DNA of 64,000 nt from Sporomusa malonica (GCF_900176355.1 NZ_FWXI01000009.1:124001-188000); one strand, 5' to 3'. Counted from the first letter of the stretch, positions 42,684-50,787 are shown. Notes: a model not told the origin generated them from the letters alone. A program made the numbers and translations.

Positions 42684-42776
42684 TACCATTTAGAACCGCT
42701 TGGTGAAGCAGTCTCTCTTTAGCTACAGGAATTTCTCAAATTCAGGTGGCATAGAATTATTCTGAGGTGAAACCAA

Positions 42777-43043
42777 ATGTCAATCATTGATACCGATCCC
42801 AACCAACTCGCCCTGTTAATGACCCTGATTGCCATTTCTTTTTCTGAGGATAGAGATCCTAACGAAGTAAACATTGTTGGCAACGTAATTATAACAATTG
42901 GTAGTATTATGGTTACAATTGCGGCCCAAAAACTGGCTCAGGAATCAGACCAAAAAACCAATCGACAGAATCATCAATCGCCACAGAATATTCAGCAACA
43001 AATTGATCAACTACAAGCCCAAATCGATCAACTTAGGCAATAG
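42777..43043 (+). CDS. Small protein of unknown function (88 aa)
   Basis: ATG at 42777 with GAGGTG upstream. N-terminal half has two hydrophobic stretches (LALLMTLIAISF, NVIITIGSIMVTIAA) and the C-terminal half is a Gln-rich coiled coil with repeats (IQQQIDQLQAQIDQLRQ). It ends before the hairpin at 43102-43125. Unknown family; the coiled end suggests it oligomerises or binds a partner. Confidence 0.7.
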   Translation: MSIIDTDPNQLALLMTLIAISFSEDRDPNEVNIVGNVIITIGSIMVTIAAQKLAQESDQKTNRQNHQSPQNIQQQIDQLQAQIDQLRQ

Positions 43044-43101
43044 ATAACCATATACACGCTTCCTGCCAGCGACATCTACGAGTTGCTGCTAACAAAGCAA
43101 C

Positions 43102-43125
43102 GAACCCTAGCCTTAGCTAGGGTTC
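43102..43125 (+). terminator. Terminator
   Basis: Perfect 10-bp stem (43102-43111 with 43116-43125) and a 4-base loop after the 42777 gene. Confidence 0.75.
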
Positions 43126-43169
43126 TATAAAAAACAGAATCCACATCATCTGCCAGCACTCCGCTATAT

Positions 43170-44384
43170 TTAGTTCGCTTTGTCTTGATATGTATATAAT
43201 ACACGATCATTATGAAGAACCGATGAAGATATTATGGCTTTTTCGTGAACGTTTGCAGGCAACATAGCATAAAAAGAGCTACCCTTGCCTACTGTACTCT
43301 CTACTTGCACTTTGCCACCGTGGATTTCGGTCAATTGTCTGACGATCGCCAGGCCAAGGCCAGTACCCCCACTTTTTCTATCCCTAGACTTATCGCCTCG
43401 GTAAAAATGGTCAAAAATATACGGCAAATCGGCAGCGTCAATGCCTGGACCATTGTCGGCAACAGTGACCTTTACCCAATCTTGCTCTTCTAGCTTTGTT
43501 AACTCGGTAGAAACGGTTACCTGCCCACCAGTTGCGGTGTAACGAATGGCGTTCGTAATCAGATTATAGAAGATCTGGCATATTCTATCGGCATCAGCAG
43601 TAATTAGTGGCAGTCCTTGTGTCAAGTTCTGCTCAATAGTAATCTTTTTTTCATCAGCAAGGGGTTTTAGCATATACAAGGCCTGCTCAATCATCTGATT
43701 GACGGCAACCGCTTTGAACTCTAGAGACAGTTGGCGAACTTCCGCAAGCGACAAGTCTTTCAAGTCTTTGATTAGCCGTGATAAGCGGACAGCTTCCTCG
43801 TGGAGGGAAGTCAGCTGTTTTTGGTTAGGCTCAATGATGCCATCGATCATTCCCTCCAGGTGGCCTTGGATAACAGCGAGCGGGGTTCTGAGTTCATGGG
43901 CGATATTGGCCAGAAATTGCCGCCTTAGCTTGCTGTTATTATCAAGCGTTTCTGCCATGCTGTTAAATATCACAGCAAGACTTCCCACTTCATCTTTAGA
44001 GGTTACGGGTACTTTCTGAGCAAAGTTACCCCGCTCAATCTCCAGAGCAGCGGCACTTACCGTGCGCAAAGGTATGGTTATACTGCGGGCCAAGGCATAG
44101 CTTGCCATTAACCCAGCTACTAATAGGGCTACGCCAACCCAGATGAGTGACTGATGTACTGATGTTAAGAAGTTTTGCTCCGATGTTCCCATCATGACCG
44201 CCTGGCCATGACCACCTGGACCCATGTGTGTTATCATGCTGCGGTGCATTTCCATTTGCTGAACGGTAACATACTCTTGGAATAAATCGGTCATTTGCGA
44301 GTTAGCCAAATAGATAAGCAAAAATACGGTTATGGCTACTGCCAGGAACATAAGTCCTGTAATCCGATAAATAATGCTATTCAT
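43170..44384 (-). CDS. Sensor histidine kinase with Met/His-rich external loop (pair 2)
   Basis: 404 residues. Membrane segments about 10-28 and 80-102 enclose a loop with Met and His at 44-65 (QQMEMHRSMITHMGPGGHGQ...MM), suited to bind copper or silver. HAMP (PLRTVSAAALEIERGNF), HisKA (NIAHELRTPLAVIQGHLEGM), ATPase domain (NLITNAIRYTATGG, DNGPGI, GTGLGLAIVRQL) follow. The C-terminus runs some 27 residues further than in its paralogue at 47919, and that tail contains the operator-like repeat at 43211-43232. It overlaps its regulator gene by 8 bp. Confidence 0.93.
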   Translation of the reverse strand: MNSIIYRITGLMFLAVAITVFLLIYLANSQMTDLFQEYVTVQQMEMHRSMITHMGPGGHGQAVMMGTSEQNFLTSVHQSLIWVGVALLVAGLMASYALARSITIPLRTVSAAALEIERGNFAQKVPVTSKDEVGSLAVIFNSMAETLDNNSKLRRQFLANIAHELRTPLAVIQGHLEGMIDGIIEPNQKQLTSLHEEAVRLSRLIKDLKDLSLAEVRQLSLEFKAVAVNQMIEQALYMLKPLADEKKITIEQNLTQGLPLITADADRICQIFYNLITNAIRYTATGGQVTVSTELTKLEEQDWVKVTVADNGPGIDAADLPYIFDHFYRGDKSRDRKSGGTGLGLAIVRQLTEIHGGKVQVESTVGKGSSFYAMLPANVHEKAIISSSVLHNDRVLYTYQDKAN

Positions 44385-45072
44385 TTTGGCTACCTGCCAT
44401 ACGGTAGCCTACACCATAGACGGTTTGAATGTATACCGGCTCTTTCGGGTTATCCTCAACTTTTCGCCGCAGATTCTTGACATGGGCGTCAATGGTGCGT
44501 TCATAACCCTCGAAGGAATAGCCCTGGCTTTGCTCAACGATTTGCAGTCGGCTGAATACTCTGCCCGGATTAGCCGCCAACAGTTCCAGTATCTTAAACT
44601 CGGTTGGCGTCAGCTCAACAGGTTGTCCGCCTTTTGTTATCTGATACTGTTCCAGATCAATGGTTACATCACCCATTCGAAATTGTACAGGCTTTGCAGT
44701 TGTTCCCTTGGTCCGGCGCAAGATAGCCTTAACGCGGGCCACAACTTCCTTGGGGCTAAAGGGCTTGGTCACATAATCATCGGCGCCAATTTCTAAGCCA
44801 ATTAACCTATCGCTCTCTTCATCCCGGGCAGTCAGCATTAAGATGGGTACCTCGCTATCCCGCCGTAGTGTCCTACAAATATCCCAGCCATCCATCCCTG
44901 GCAGCATTAAGTCAAGCACCAGAATATCGGGTTGTTTGTCCCGGGCTGTTTTTAATGCAGTTAGACCATCATTCGCAGTATATACTATAAACCCATCCTT
45001 TTGAAAATACAATTGTAGCAACTCTACTAATTTTACATCATCATCAACAATTAAAACTGACCGTTGTGTCAT
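44377..45072 (-). CDS. OmpR-family response regulator (pair 2)
   Basis: 231 residues from the ATG at 45072 (GGGGGAAAG upstream; the frame is open further). Receiver domain with DDD at 9-11 and the phospho-acceptor Asp in DILVLDLMLPG; Lys in VTKPF; winged helix ends GVGYRM. About 70 % identical by eye to the regulator at 49003, so the two pairs are a duplication. Its leader has the operator/promoter at 45273-45320 and the hairpin at 45109-45133, which suggests autoregulation. Confidence 0.94.
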   Translation of the reverse strand: MTQRSVLIVDDDVKLVELLQLYFQKDGFIVYTANDGLTALKTARDKQPDILVLDLMLPGMDGWDICRTLRRDSEVPILMLTARDEESDRLIGLEIGADDYVTKPFSPKEVVARVKAILRRTKGTTAKPVQFRMGDVTIDLEQYQITKGGQPVELTPTEFKILELLAANPGRVFSRLQIVEQSQGYSFEGYERTIDAHVKNLRRKVEDNPKEPVYIQTVYGVGYRMAGSQNE

Positions 45073-45108
45073 GTTCTTTCCCCCCATTAATATCCTTCGG
45101 TAAAAATT

Positions 45109-45133
45109 ACTGGCGTCAATATACGACGCCAGT
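45109..45133 (-). terminator. Hairpin with T-run in the leader of regulator pair 2
   Basis: Perfect 9-bp stem (45109-45117 with 45125-45133), followed on the minus strand by AATTTTT and then the ribosome site of the regulator. Located between its promoter and its start codon, so it could be an attenuator. Confidence 0.6.
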
Positions 45134-45272
45134 CTTAATTTAGACTTTAAACTTTGGGACCGCTTCTTTCCAGTTTCGTTACATTATGTTCCTTATCCTC
45201 TTCCGTTGGTCACTCTATAGGAAATTTTACTGTCCATCCCGCTCCATTCCGTATTCAGTACTAATTGCCTAT

Positions 45273-45320
45273 ATTATACAAATTAAATATGAATAACTTA
45301 TGAATATGGTATGAAGATAT
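45273..45320 (-). promoter_or_regulatory. Operator (three 11-bp repeats) and -10 box of regulator pair 2
   Basis: On the plus strand TATGAAT/G units start at 45288, 45299 and 45310, exactly 11 bp apart; in gene direction this is TTCATA-N5-TTCATA-N5-TTCATA. A perfect TATAAT lies at 45278-45273, 9 bp from the nearest unit, so the repeats replace the -35 box as in PhoB-type promoters. Confidence 0.75.
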
Positions 45321-45591
45321 TATGCGTTTTGCAGACAACTGACATGCCACAGTACTAAGGGTATCGCCAGAAGCCAATAACAATAGATTTCTTGGTTATC
45401 ATAATAAATACCCCTTTCTTGACCTATGAGATACGGGTTTCATGTTTTAGATATTCTTATAGCAAGTTTATCTTATGTGATTTACTGTTCATGTATTTTC
45501 TATTAATAAATGGCCTATATGCATAGCGCAACAATGTCTGATATACTCTTACTATCCAGGCTGGACCGTATACTATTTTAGAGGTGGTTTT

Positions 45592-46278
45592 ATGTTAGTA
45601 AAAAAAGGCCAAGCTGCCATTAGCTTGGTATGTGTTGTATTAGGTATCATGCTGGCAGTGCAATTTAGGAGCAATCAAGATTTTCGGTATTCTCTACAAA
45701 ATCAACGAGCAGAAGATTTAACACTACGGTTAAGCTCTGCCGAAAAAGAAAGGGACAGCCTGCAATCTCAAGTACGGGAATTACAGACCTCTGGCGGCAA
45801 TGCGTCTTATAAAGAACTTCAACGCACTGCCATGGGAGCGGGTACAATAGCACTGGCAGGTCCCGGTATTGTTGTTACTGTAGAGGAAGACCGTAAGCCA
45901 ACGGCAGAAAATAGAAGCTCTGACCTATATTTCATCAGGGCAGAGGACATGCTCAAAATCCTAAACGAGCTGAGGGCAGGAGGCGCCGAAGCCATTGCCA
46001 TCAATAATCAGCGACTGATTACGGGTTCGGGAATTCGTCAAAATGGACAATCCATGTCAGTCAATGGCACACCCTTTGCTGCCCCCTTTGAGATAAGAGC
46101 AATCGGCGACCCGGCAACGCTGGAGAATTCGCTAAAGATGCGAGGCGGGGTTATCGAAACTTTGTCCTTCTGGGGAATTAAGATTACTGTTTCCCAGAAA
46201 CCTGATGTACAAATTCCGGCCTACACTGGCGGCTTTCAGTTTCAACATGCACACCCCATGAAGGAGGCTGGTAAGTGA
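45592..46278 (+). CDS. DUF881-family membrane-anchored protein
   Basis: 228 residues. N-terminal membrane anchor (about 7-22), coiled coil (about 35-65) and a DUF881 domain with GPGIVVTVEED and ELRAGGAEAIAINNQRL. In Bacillus this is the YlxW/YlxX group beside division genes. GAGGTG precedes the ATG. Its stop overlaps the next gene by 4 bp, as is usual for the family. No division gene is near here. Confidence 0.9.
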   Translation: MLVKKGQAAISLVCVVLGIMLAVQFRSNQDFRYSLQNQRAEDLTLRLSSAEKERDSLQSQVRELQTSGGNASYKELQRTAMGAGTIALAGPGIVVTVEEDRKPTAENRSSDLYFIRAEDMLKILNELRAGGAEAIAINNQRLITGSGIRQNGQSMSVNGTPFAAPFEIRAIGDPATLENSLKMRGGVIETLSFWGIKITVSQKPDVQIPAYTGGFQFQHAHPMKEAGK

Positions 46279-46607
46279 TGTGGCTGCCACTAATAGGACT
46301 ACTTATTGGCCTTGGTATCGGTATGGCTTTTCCCATAACGGTTCCTGCACAATACGCCAAATTCATGTCGATTGCACTCTTGGCCTCGCTGGATTCCGTG
46401 TTTGGCGGACTGCGAGCCGTACTGAGCAGTCATTTTGATAATGTAGTTTTTATCACTGGATTCTTTACTAATGCTCTTATGGCAGCTTTTTTAGTCTATG
46501 TTGGCGAGCGCATCGGCATTGACCTCTATTATGTGGCTCTGCTAACGTTTGGTCTGCGTATTTTTCAAAACCTGGCCATTATCCGCCGCCAAAGGCTTAA
46601 AAGATAA
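46275..46607 (+). CDS. Small basic protein Sbp (DUF1290)
   Basis: 110 residues, three hydrophobic segments (about 3-22, 32-50 and 55-75) and a basic end (IIRRQRLKR). The ASLDSVFGGLRA and GFFTNALMAAFLVYVGERIGIDLYYVAL segments are the family signature. It normally stands next to DUF881 genes in the Firmicute division cluster. Function unknown. Confidence 0.9.
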   Translation: MMWLPLIGLLIGLGIGMAFPITVPAQYAKFMSIALLASLDSVFGGLRAVLSSHFDNVVFITGFFTNALMAAFLVYVGERIGIDLYYVALLTFGLRIFQNLAIIRRQRLKR

Positions 46608-46625
46608 AAGCAGCAATAAAATTGT

Positions 46626-46657
46626 AAAGAGGCTTCCCTTCTGCGGGCAGCCTCTTT
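46626..46657. terminator. Bidirectional terminator
   Basis: Perfect 9-bp stem (46626-46634 with 46649-46657) between convergent genes. Confidence 0.8.
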
Positions 46658-46686
46658 ATTTTGCCATCAGGATCGATTCGGTTATG

Positions 46687-47313
46687 CTAACTTGCGGTCT
46701 CTGGTGAAGCAACAATAAGCTTAATTATTTTCCCTGAATACTCCTCAATGGAATACGTATGTATGCCTGCCTCATTTACATTCTTTACTGTTTCTCTGTT
46801 AATATTTGAACCGATGACATGCAAAGCTACCGGATTAAGAACATCCATCACCCACCCCAAGAATGGATTATCACTGCGTACATGCTCAAGAAGAATAATC
46901 CACCCACCTGGCTTACACACTCGCTTGACCTCTTGTAAGCCTTGGATCGGGTCAGGTACTGAACAAAAAACACAGGTAGCAATCACAGTATCGAAAGAAT
47001 TATCGGGAAAGGCCATGTTTTGAGCATCCATCTCCAGCAGAGTAACGGGCACCTTGGCTTTGGTCAATTTTTGCTTAGCTTTTTGTAACATGCCTGGACT
47101 AAAATCTATCGCTGTCACTTGGCATCCAGGCAGATAAAATTCCAGATTGGCGCCTGTGCCTACCCCTACCTCTAATACCTTGCCATTCGCTTGCTCAACG
47201 GCCTTACGGCGAAGCTTAATTGGAATCATTTTGTCCATCCAGTCGTAAAATAAAGCTGTCCGGTTATACCTTCTACGGACAATATCGGTTTCACGATTAA
47301 ATGGCTCAGACAA
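46687..47313 (-). CDS. Class I SAM-dependent methyltransferase
   Basis: 208 residues with TTG start at 47313 (AGGAGGT upstream). The SAM-binding motif is VLEVGVGTGANLEFYLPG; ITAIDFSPGMLQKA and NSFDTVIATCVFCSVPD follow, as in UbiE/phospholipid-methyltransferase-like enzymes (KPGGWIILLEHVRS). Substrate unknown. It has an 11-bp repeat operator upstream (47470-47491), so it is likely part of the same metal-response regulon; methylation of a lipid or a toxic metal(loid) are both possible. Confidence 0.88.
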   Translation of the reverse strand: MSEPFNRETDIVRRRYNRTALFYDWMDKMIPIKLRRKAVEQANGKVLEVGVGTGANLEFYLPGCQVTAIDFSPGMLQKAKQKLTKAKVPVTLLEMDAQNMAFPDNSFDTVIATCVFCSVPDPIQGLQEVKRVCKPGGWIILLEHVRSDNPFLGWVMDVLNPVALHVIGSNINRETVKNVNEAGIHTYSIEEYSGKIIKLIVASPETAS

Positions 47314-47403
47314 CGTAATACCTCCTATGAATGCCTGTGATCAAACCACATACTACCATGCAGTTGTAGTTTTCTCCCATCTTACCACATCGTAAACTCC
47401 CCG

Positions 47404-47448
47404 TATAGAAAAACAGTCAACCCGGATGCGGCTGACTATTTTTCTATA
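47404..47448 (-). terminator. Long hairpin between promoter and methyltransferase gene
   Basis: Arms 47404-47419 and 47433-47448, 16 bp with one mismatch, T-rich at the end on the minus strand. It lies just downstream of the operator at 47455-47491, so it is either a leader attenuator or the terminator of the 47589 gene read through the next promoter. Confidence 0.55.
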
Positions 47449-47454
47449 CTCTAT

Positions 47455-47491
47455 TTGTTAACAAATCAATATGAATATCTAATGAAGATTC
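47455..47491 (-). promoter_or_regulatory. Operator (two 11-bp repeats) before the methyltransferase
   Basis: Units TATGAAT (47470) and AATGAAG (47481). The -10 position (47460-47455) reads TAACAA, a weak match. Weakest of the seven intergenic sites. Confidence 0.5.
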
Positions 47492-47588
47492 TCTTAGAAT
47501 GAATATACAAAAACGAAACCCATTATTTTGTGGTAATAAAGGTTCCGTCTTTTGTTCAATGTGTTCTCATTCTATAAATAACTAGGAT

Positions 47589-47768
47589 TTAGTGGTGCCC
47601 GCTATGCTCGTTTGACTGATTATTGCTATCGGCAGGCGGCGGTACTTGCTGCTCATTTTGCTGGGTATTGGTTTGCTCTGCGAACACAATCGGTGAAACC
47701 AACCCAGATGTCGCTACAAATGCTCCCAGCATTAAACCCATTACCAGCTTAGATACCGTCTTATTCAT
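47589..47768 (-). CDS. Small exported protein with His-rich end (59 aa)
   Basis: ATG at 47768 with AAAGGAGC upstream. A signal peptide (KTVSKLVMGLMLGAFVATSG...IVFAEQ) gives a mature peptide of about 28 residues rich in Gln, Asn and Pro, ending NEHSGHH. The same HSGH-like end occurs in three larger proteins of the efflux operon. It probably binds copper or silver outside the membrane. It has its own operator at 47836-47883. Confidence 0.7.
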   Translation of the reverse strand: MNKTVSKLVMGLMLGAFVATSGLVSPIVFAEQTNTQQNEQQVPPPADSNNQSNEHSGHH

Positions 47769-47835
47769 ACTATCAAGCTCCTTTTAATTGAAATAATATA
47801 GGGCTTAGGTAAGCCTCCACCATTTACTTAGATAA

Positions 47836-47883
47836 ATATTACCACAACAATGTGAATAAGTTATGAATTAGCTATGAATATCT
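47836..47883 (-). promoter_or_regulatory. Operator (three 11-bp repeats) and -10 box of the 47589 gene
   Basis: Units start at 47851, 47862 and 47873 (TGTGAAT, TATGAAT, TATGAAT). TAATAT at 47841-47836 lies 9 bp away. Confidence 0.7.
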
Positions 47884-47918
47884 TGTGATTTTGCTGCCCG
47901 GGTTATTACCGCAAAATA

Positions 47919-49010
47919 CTAATAAGGTAGATATACAAAAAACGTGGTTCCCGTGCCCTGTCCACTATCGACCATAACTTTACCACCGTGGAATTCCACC
48001 AATTGCTTCACAATCGCCAGTCCCAGACCAGAGCCGCCACTTTTACGGTCCCGGGATTTTTCTCCCCGGTAAAAATGGTCAAAAATGTGGGAAATATCAT
48101 CAGGAGCAATGCCTGGCCCGTTATCACTGACACCGATCTTTACCCATTGCTGTCCTTGATTTTTCTCTAGCTGTGTTGTTATCAACACCTTGCCTCTATC
48201 CGGGGTATACCGGAGTGCGTTGACAAAGATATTGCTAAATACTTGGCTAATGCGGTCAGGATCCACATTAATCTCAGACAACTTTTCATTTAAATTACAC
48301 TCGACAGCCATTTTCTTTTCGTCTATCGTTGTTTTCATGAGTTGAATTGTCCGGCGTATCAGATGGTTAATGTTGGTTGGCTGCTTATCTAGGGAAAGTT
48401 GCCCAACTTCAGCCAAGGACAAGTCTTTAAGGTCAGTAATGAGGCGATTGAGCCGAATGCTTTCCTCATGTAACGATGCCACTTCTTCTTTATTCATGTC
48501 AATCACATCGTCCAACATGCCTTCCAGATGTCCTTTAATAATAGCAATAGGAGTGCGTAATTCATGGGCAATATTAGCCAATAGCTGTTGTCTTAATTTC
48601 ATGTTGTTTTCGAGAGTTGTGGCCATCCGGTTAAAAATTTTGGCCAGATGCCCCACCTCATCTTTCGAGGAAACGGGTACCCGTTGCTCAAACTTCCCCT
48701 GTTCAATAGCCTCGGCAGCAATACTAAGTCTACGTAGTGGTACGGTGATACTGCGTGCTAAAGAATAGCTTGCCAACAGCCCTAGCACAATGAGTATGGC
48801 CCCGACCCAGTTTAGCGACCTATGGACCGAGGCCAAAAATGTCAATTCAGCTTGTCCCATATGGTGCATCATGCCGCCGCGGCCCATAATCAGCAAATAC
48901 TCCCGAAAGAGCTGATTCATCTGATAGTCAGCAAGATAGATGAGTAATACCACTGTAAAGGCCACAAACAAAAACATGAGGCCGGTAATCCGGTAGACAA
49001 TACTATTCAT
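47919..49010 (-). CDS. Sensor histidine kinase with Met/His-rich external loop (pair 1)
   Basis: 363 residues. Membrane segments about 10-27 and 66-88. The short external loop carries MGRGGMMHHMG at 42-52, a likely copper/silver site. HAMP, HisKA (NIAHELRTPIAIIKGHLEGM), N-box NALRYTPDRG and GSGLGLAIVKQL follow. Paralogue of the kinase at 43170. It overlaps its regulator gene by 8 bp. Confidence 0.93.
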   Translation of the reverse strand: MNSIVYRITGLMFLFVAFTVVLLIYLADYQMNQLFREYLLIMGRGGMMHHMGQAELTFLASVHRSLNWVGAILIVLGLLASYSLARSITVPLRRLSIAAEAIEQGKFEQRVPVSSKDEVGHLAKIFNRMATTLENNMKLRQQLLANIAHELRTPIAIIKGHLEGMLDDVIDMNKEEVASLHEESIRLNRLITDLKDLSLAEVGQLSLDKQPTNINHLIRRTIQLMKTTIDEKKMAVECNLNEKLSEINVDPDRISQVFSNIFVNALRYTPDRGKVLITTQLEKNQGQQWVKIGVSDNGPGIAPDDISHIFDHFYRGEKSRDRKSGGSGLGLAIVKQLVEFHGGKVMVDSGQGTGTTFFVYLPY

Positions 49011-49701
49011 CTTTTGCCACCCCAGCTAATTTATAGCCCAGCCCGTAGACGGTCTGAATATACACCGGTTCTTTGTGGTTAGCCTCCAACTTGCGCCGCA
49101 GGTTCTTAATATGGGCATCAATCGTCCGCTCATACCCTTCAAACGTGTAACCATGAACTTGTTCGGCGATTTGAAGGCGGCTATACACCTTGCCTGGGTT
49201 TGTAGCCAGCAGTTCTACTATCTTAAATTCGGTGGGGGTTAATTCCACCACTTGGCCGTCCCGGCTTACCTGGTAAGAATCCATGTCCATTGTCAAGCCG
49301 CCGATTTTAATGGCCTCTTTACGTAAAACGGCCCTATTGGTACGCCGCAATATGGCCTTGGCACGGGCTACCACCTCTTTGGAACTAAAGGGTTTAGTAA
49401 CATAATCATCAGCACCCAGTTCCAGGCCCACCAGCCGGTCGCTTTCTTCATCACGGGCAGTAAGCATAATAATCGGGATATCATTATCTTTGCGTAGCCG
49501 CCGGCATACTTCCCAGCCGTCAATACCAGGCATCATCAAGTCAAGCACCATAATATCAGGCCTATGTGCGCGCACAGCCTTTAACGCATCAATACCATCA
49601 GCTGCCGTATAGGCGATAAACCCATCTTTCTCAAAATATATTTTGAGCAATTTTACCAGTTTGGCATCATCGTCTACTAGTAATACTGAATTCTGCACCA
49701 T
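49003..49701 (-). CDS. OmpR-family response regulator (pair 1)
   Basis: 232 residues. Receiver domain with DDD at 10-12, phospho-acceptor Asp in DIMVLDLMMPG and VTKPF; winged helix ends in TVYGLGYKL. Start ATG at 49701. Its own promoter has the operator at 49796-49843, so autoregulation is likely. It is the nearest regulator to the efflux operon and the best candidate for a CusR-like protein. Confidence 0.94.
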   Translation of the reverse strand: MVQNSVLLVDDDAKLVKLLKIYFEKDGFIAYTAADGIDALKAVRAHRPDIMVLDLMMPGIDGWEVCRRLRKDNDIPIIMLTARDEESDRLVGLELGADDYVTKPFSSKEVVARAKAILRRTNRAVLRKEAIKIGGLTMDMDSYQVSRDGQVVELTPTEFKIVELLATNPGKVYSRLQIAEQVHGYTFEGYERTIDAHIKNLRRKLEANHKEPVYIQTVYGLGYKLAGVAKDE

Positions 49702-49795
49702 GGTATTACCTCCTAGTTACCGTTCATCCTAGTGGCTCCTACTAGCTGTAATGTATGCTTTTGTTATAAATTGTCGAAATGCACTTAGTACTACC

Positions 49796-49843
49796 AGTAT
49801 ACACTTTTAATATGAAGAACTTTTGAAGATTCTATGAAAAACT
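49796..49843 (-). promoter_or_regulatory. Operator (three to four 11-bp repeats) and -10 box of regulator pair 1
   Basis: Units start at 49811, 49822 and 49833 (TATGAAG, TTTGAAG, TATGAAA), with TATGTAA at 49844. TATACT at 49801-49796 lies 9 bp from the first. Confidence 0.75.
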
Positions 49844-49882
49844 TATGTAAATTGAATTAATTAAGCCAGAAAATCAACAACA

Positions 49883-49900
49883 GGGCGGCCTTTGCCGCCC
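49883..49900 (-). terminator. Hairpin after lemA
   Basis: Perfect 7-bp GC stem (49883-49889 with 49894-49900); T-run weak on the minus strand. Confidence 0.55.
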
Positions 49901-49966
49901 CATCAGTCGCCTAACTAATTCCATGTGTACTTTTCATATATGCATCCATCGCTTGCGGGTCAAACA

Positions 49967-50521
49967 CTAAAATTTAACCTGCGGCACCTGTTTTGCACCC
50001 TCATCGGCTTTAAAATACTCTTTGGGGCCAAACCCCATCGGGCCAGCAATAATACTGGTTGGCAGTGAGCGGATCGATGTGTTATACCCTTGGACGCTTT
50101 CATTGTAATCTTTACGGGCAACTGCGAGACGATTTTCTGTTCCTGCCAGTTCATCCATGAGGGCCCGAAAGTTTTTATCCGCTTTTAAGTTAGGGTAGTT
50201 TTCCGATATTACCAGCAGCCGGCTTAATGCCGAGCTCAGTTCGCTATTGGCCTGCGCTTTAGCAACCGGACCTTGGGCACCACCCAACTTAGCCCGCGCA
50301 TCGGCTACTGCTTGGATGGCCTGCTGCTCGTGACCGGCATAGCCTTTTACCGTATTAACCAAGTTAGGAATCAAGTCGGCCCGGCGCTGCAGCTGGTTCT
50401 CGATTTGACTCCACTTGCCATTCACATTCTCGCTCATACCTACTAAATTGTTGTATCCCGAAAAAACACTAACTACGATTACCGCGACAACCGCCAACAC
50501 AATCCATACCGTTTTATTCAT
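49967..50521 (-). CDS. LemA-family protein
   Basis: 184 residues. Membrane anchor (about 5-22), then the LemA helical domain: YNNLVGMSENVNGKWSQIENQLQRRADLIPNLVNTVKG is the family signature. Function unknown; members are often linked to envelope stress. AAGGAGGA precedes the ATG. It is 17 bp after the small gene 50539-50679, and both are downstream of the operator 50716-50763, so the pair belongs to the metal-response regulon. Confidence 0.92.
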   Translation of the reverse strand: MNKTVWIVLAVVAVIVVSVFSGYNNLVGMSENVNGKWSQIENQLQRRADLIPNLVNTVKGYAGHEQQAIQAVADARAKLGGAQGPVAKAQANSELSSALSRLLVISENYPNLKADKNFRALMDELAGTENRLAVARKDYNESVQGYNTSIRSLPTSIIAGPMGFGPKEYFKADEGAKQVPQVKF

Positions 50522-50538
50522 AGCGCTTCCTCCTTATC

Positions 50539-50679
50539 TTAATAATGCATGGCATAGACCATCGCCACTGCGCTTGCTGTCCATGCTCCCCACTTTAATG
50601 TTTTAAGAACTATCTTTTGCCCTGTTGTATACGCTTCTACATTTTCCGCCTCAGGCAGTTCCGGTTTATTCTGCTGCAT
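50539..50679 (-). CDS. Small membrane protein (46 aa)
   Basis: ATG at 50679 with GGGAGGGAG upstream. An acidic head (MQQNKPELPEAENVEAYTTG), then a hydrophobic segment (LKTLKWGAWTASAVAMVYAMHY). Unknown family. First gene of the operon with lemA. Confidence 0.65.
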   Translation of the reverse strand: MQQNKPELPEAENVEAYTTGQKIVLKTLKWGAWTASAVAMVYAMHY

Positions 50680-50715
50680 TTTAACTCCCTCCCAAACACT
50701 AACTAGCTTTACACT

Positions 50716-50763
50716 AATGATACCAATTATTTATGAAGAACTTATGAAGACACTGTGAAGAAA
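50716..50763 (-). promoter_or_regulatory. Operator (three 11-bp repeats) and -10 box of the lemA operon
   Basis: Units start at 50731, 50742 and 50753 (TATGAAG, TATGAAG, TGTGAAG). TATCAT at 50721-50716 lies 9 bp away. Confidence 0.75.
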
Positions 50764-50787
50764 TTCTATTTTTTTCGCTAAAAAGCA

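Larger units (their letters stand above)
45073..45591. other. 519-bp intergenic region, divergent
   Basis: It holds hairpin 45109-45133, the promoter and operator at 45273-45320 and AT-rich sequence from 45330 to 45591. I see no gene in it and no clear promoter for the plus-strand gene at 45592. Confidence 0.6.

Noticed and set aside
43100-43190. A small RNA or 10-codon peptide downstream of the operator-like site in the kinase tail
   Set aside because: The promoter is only a guess and the hairpin at 43102-43125 lacks a good T-run on the minus strand.
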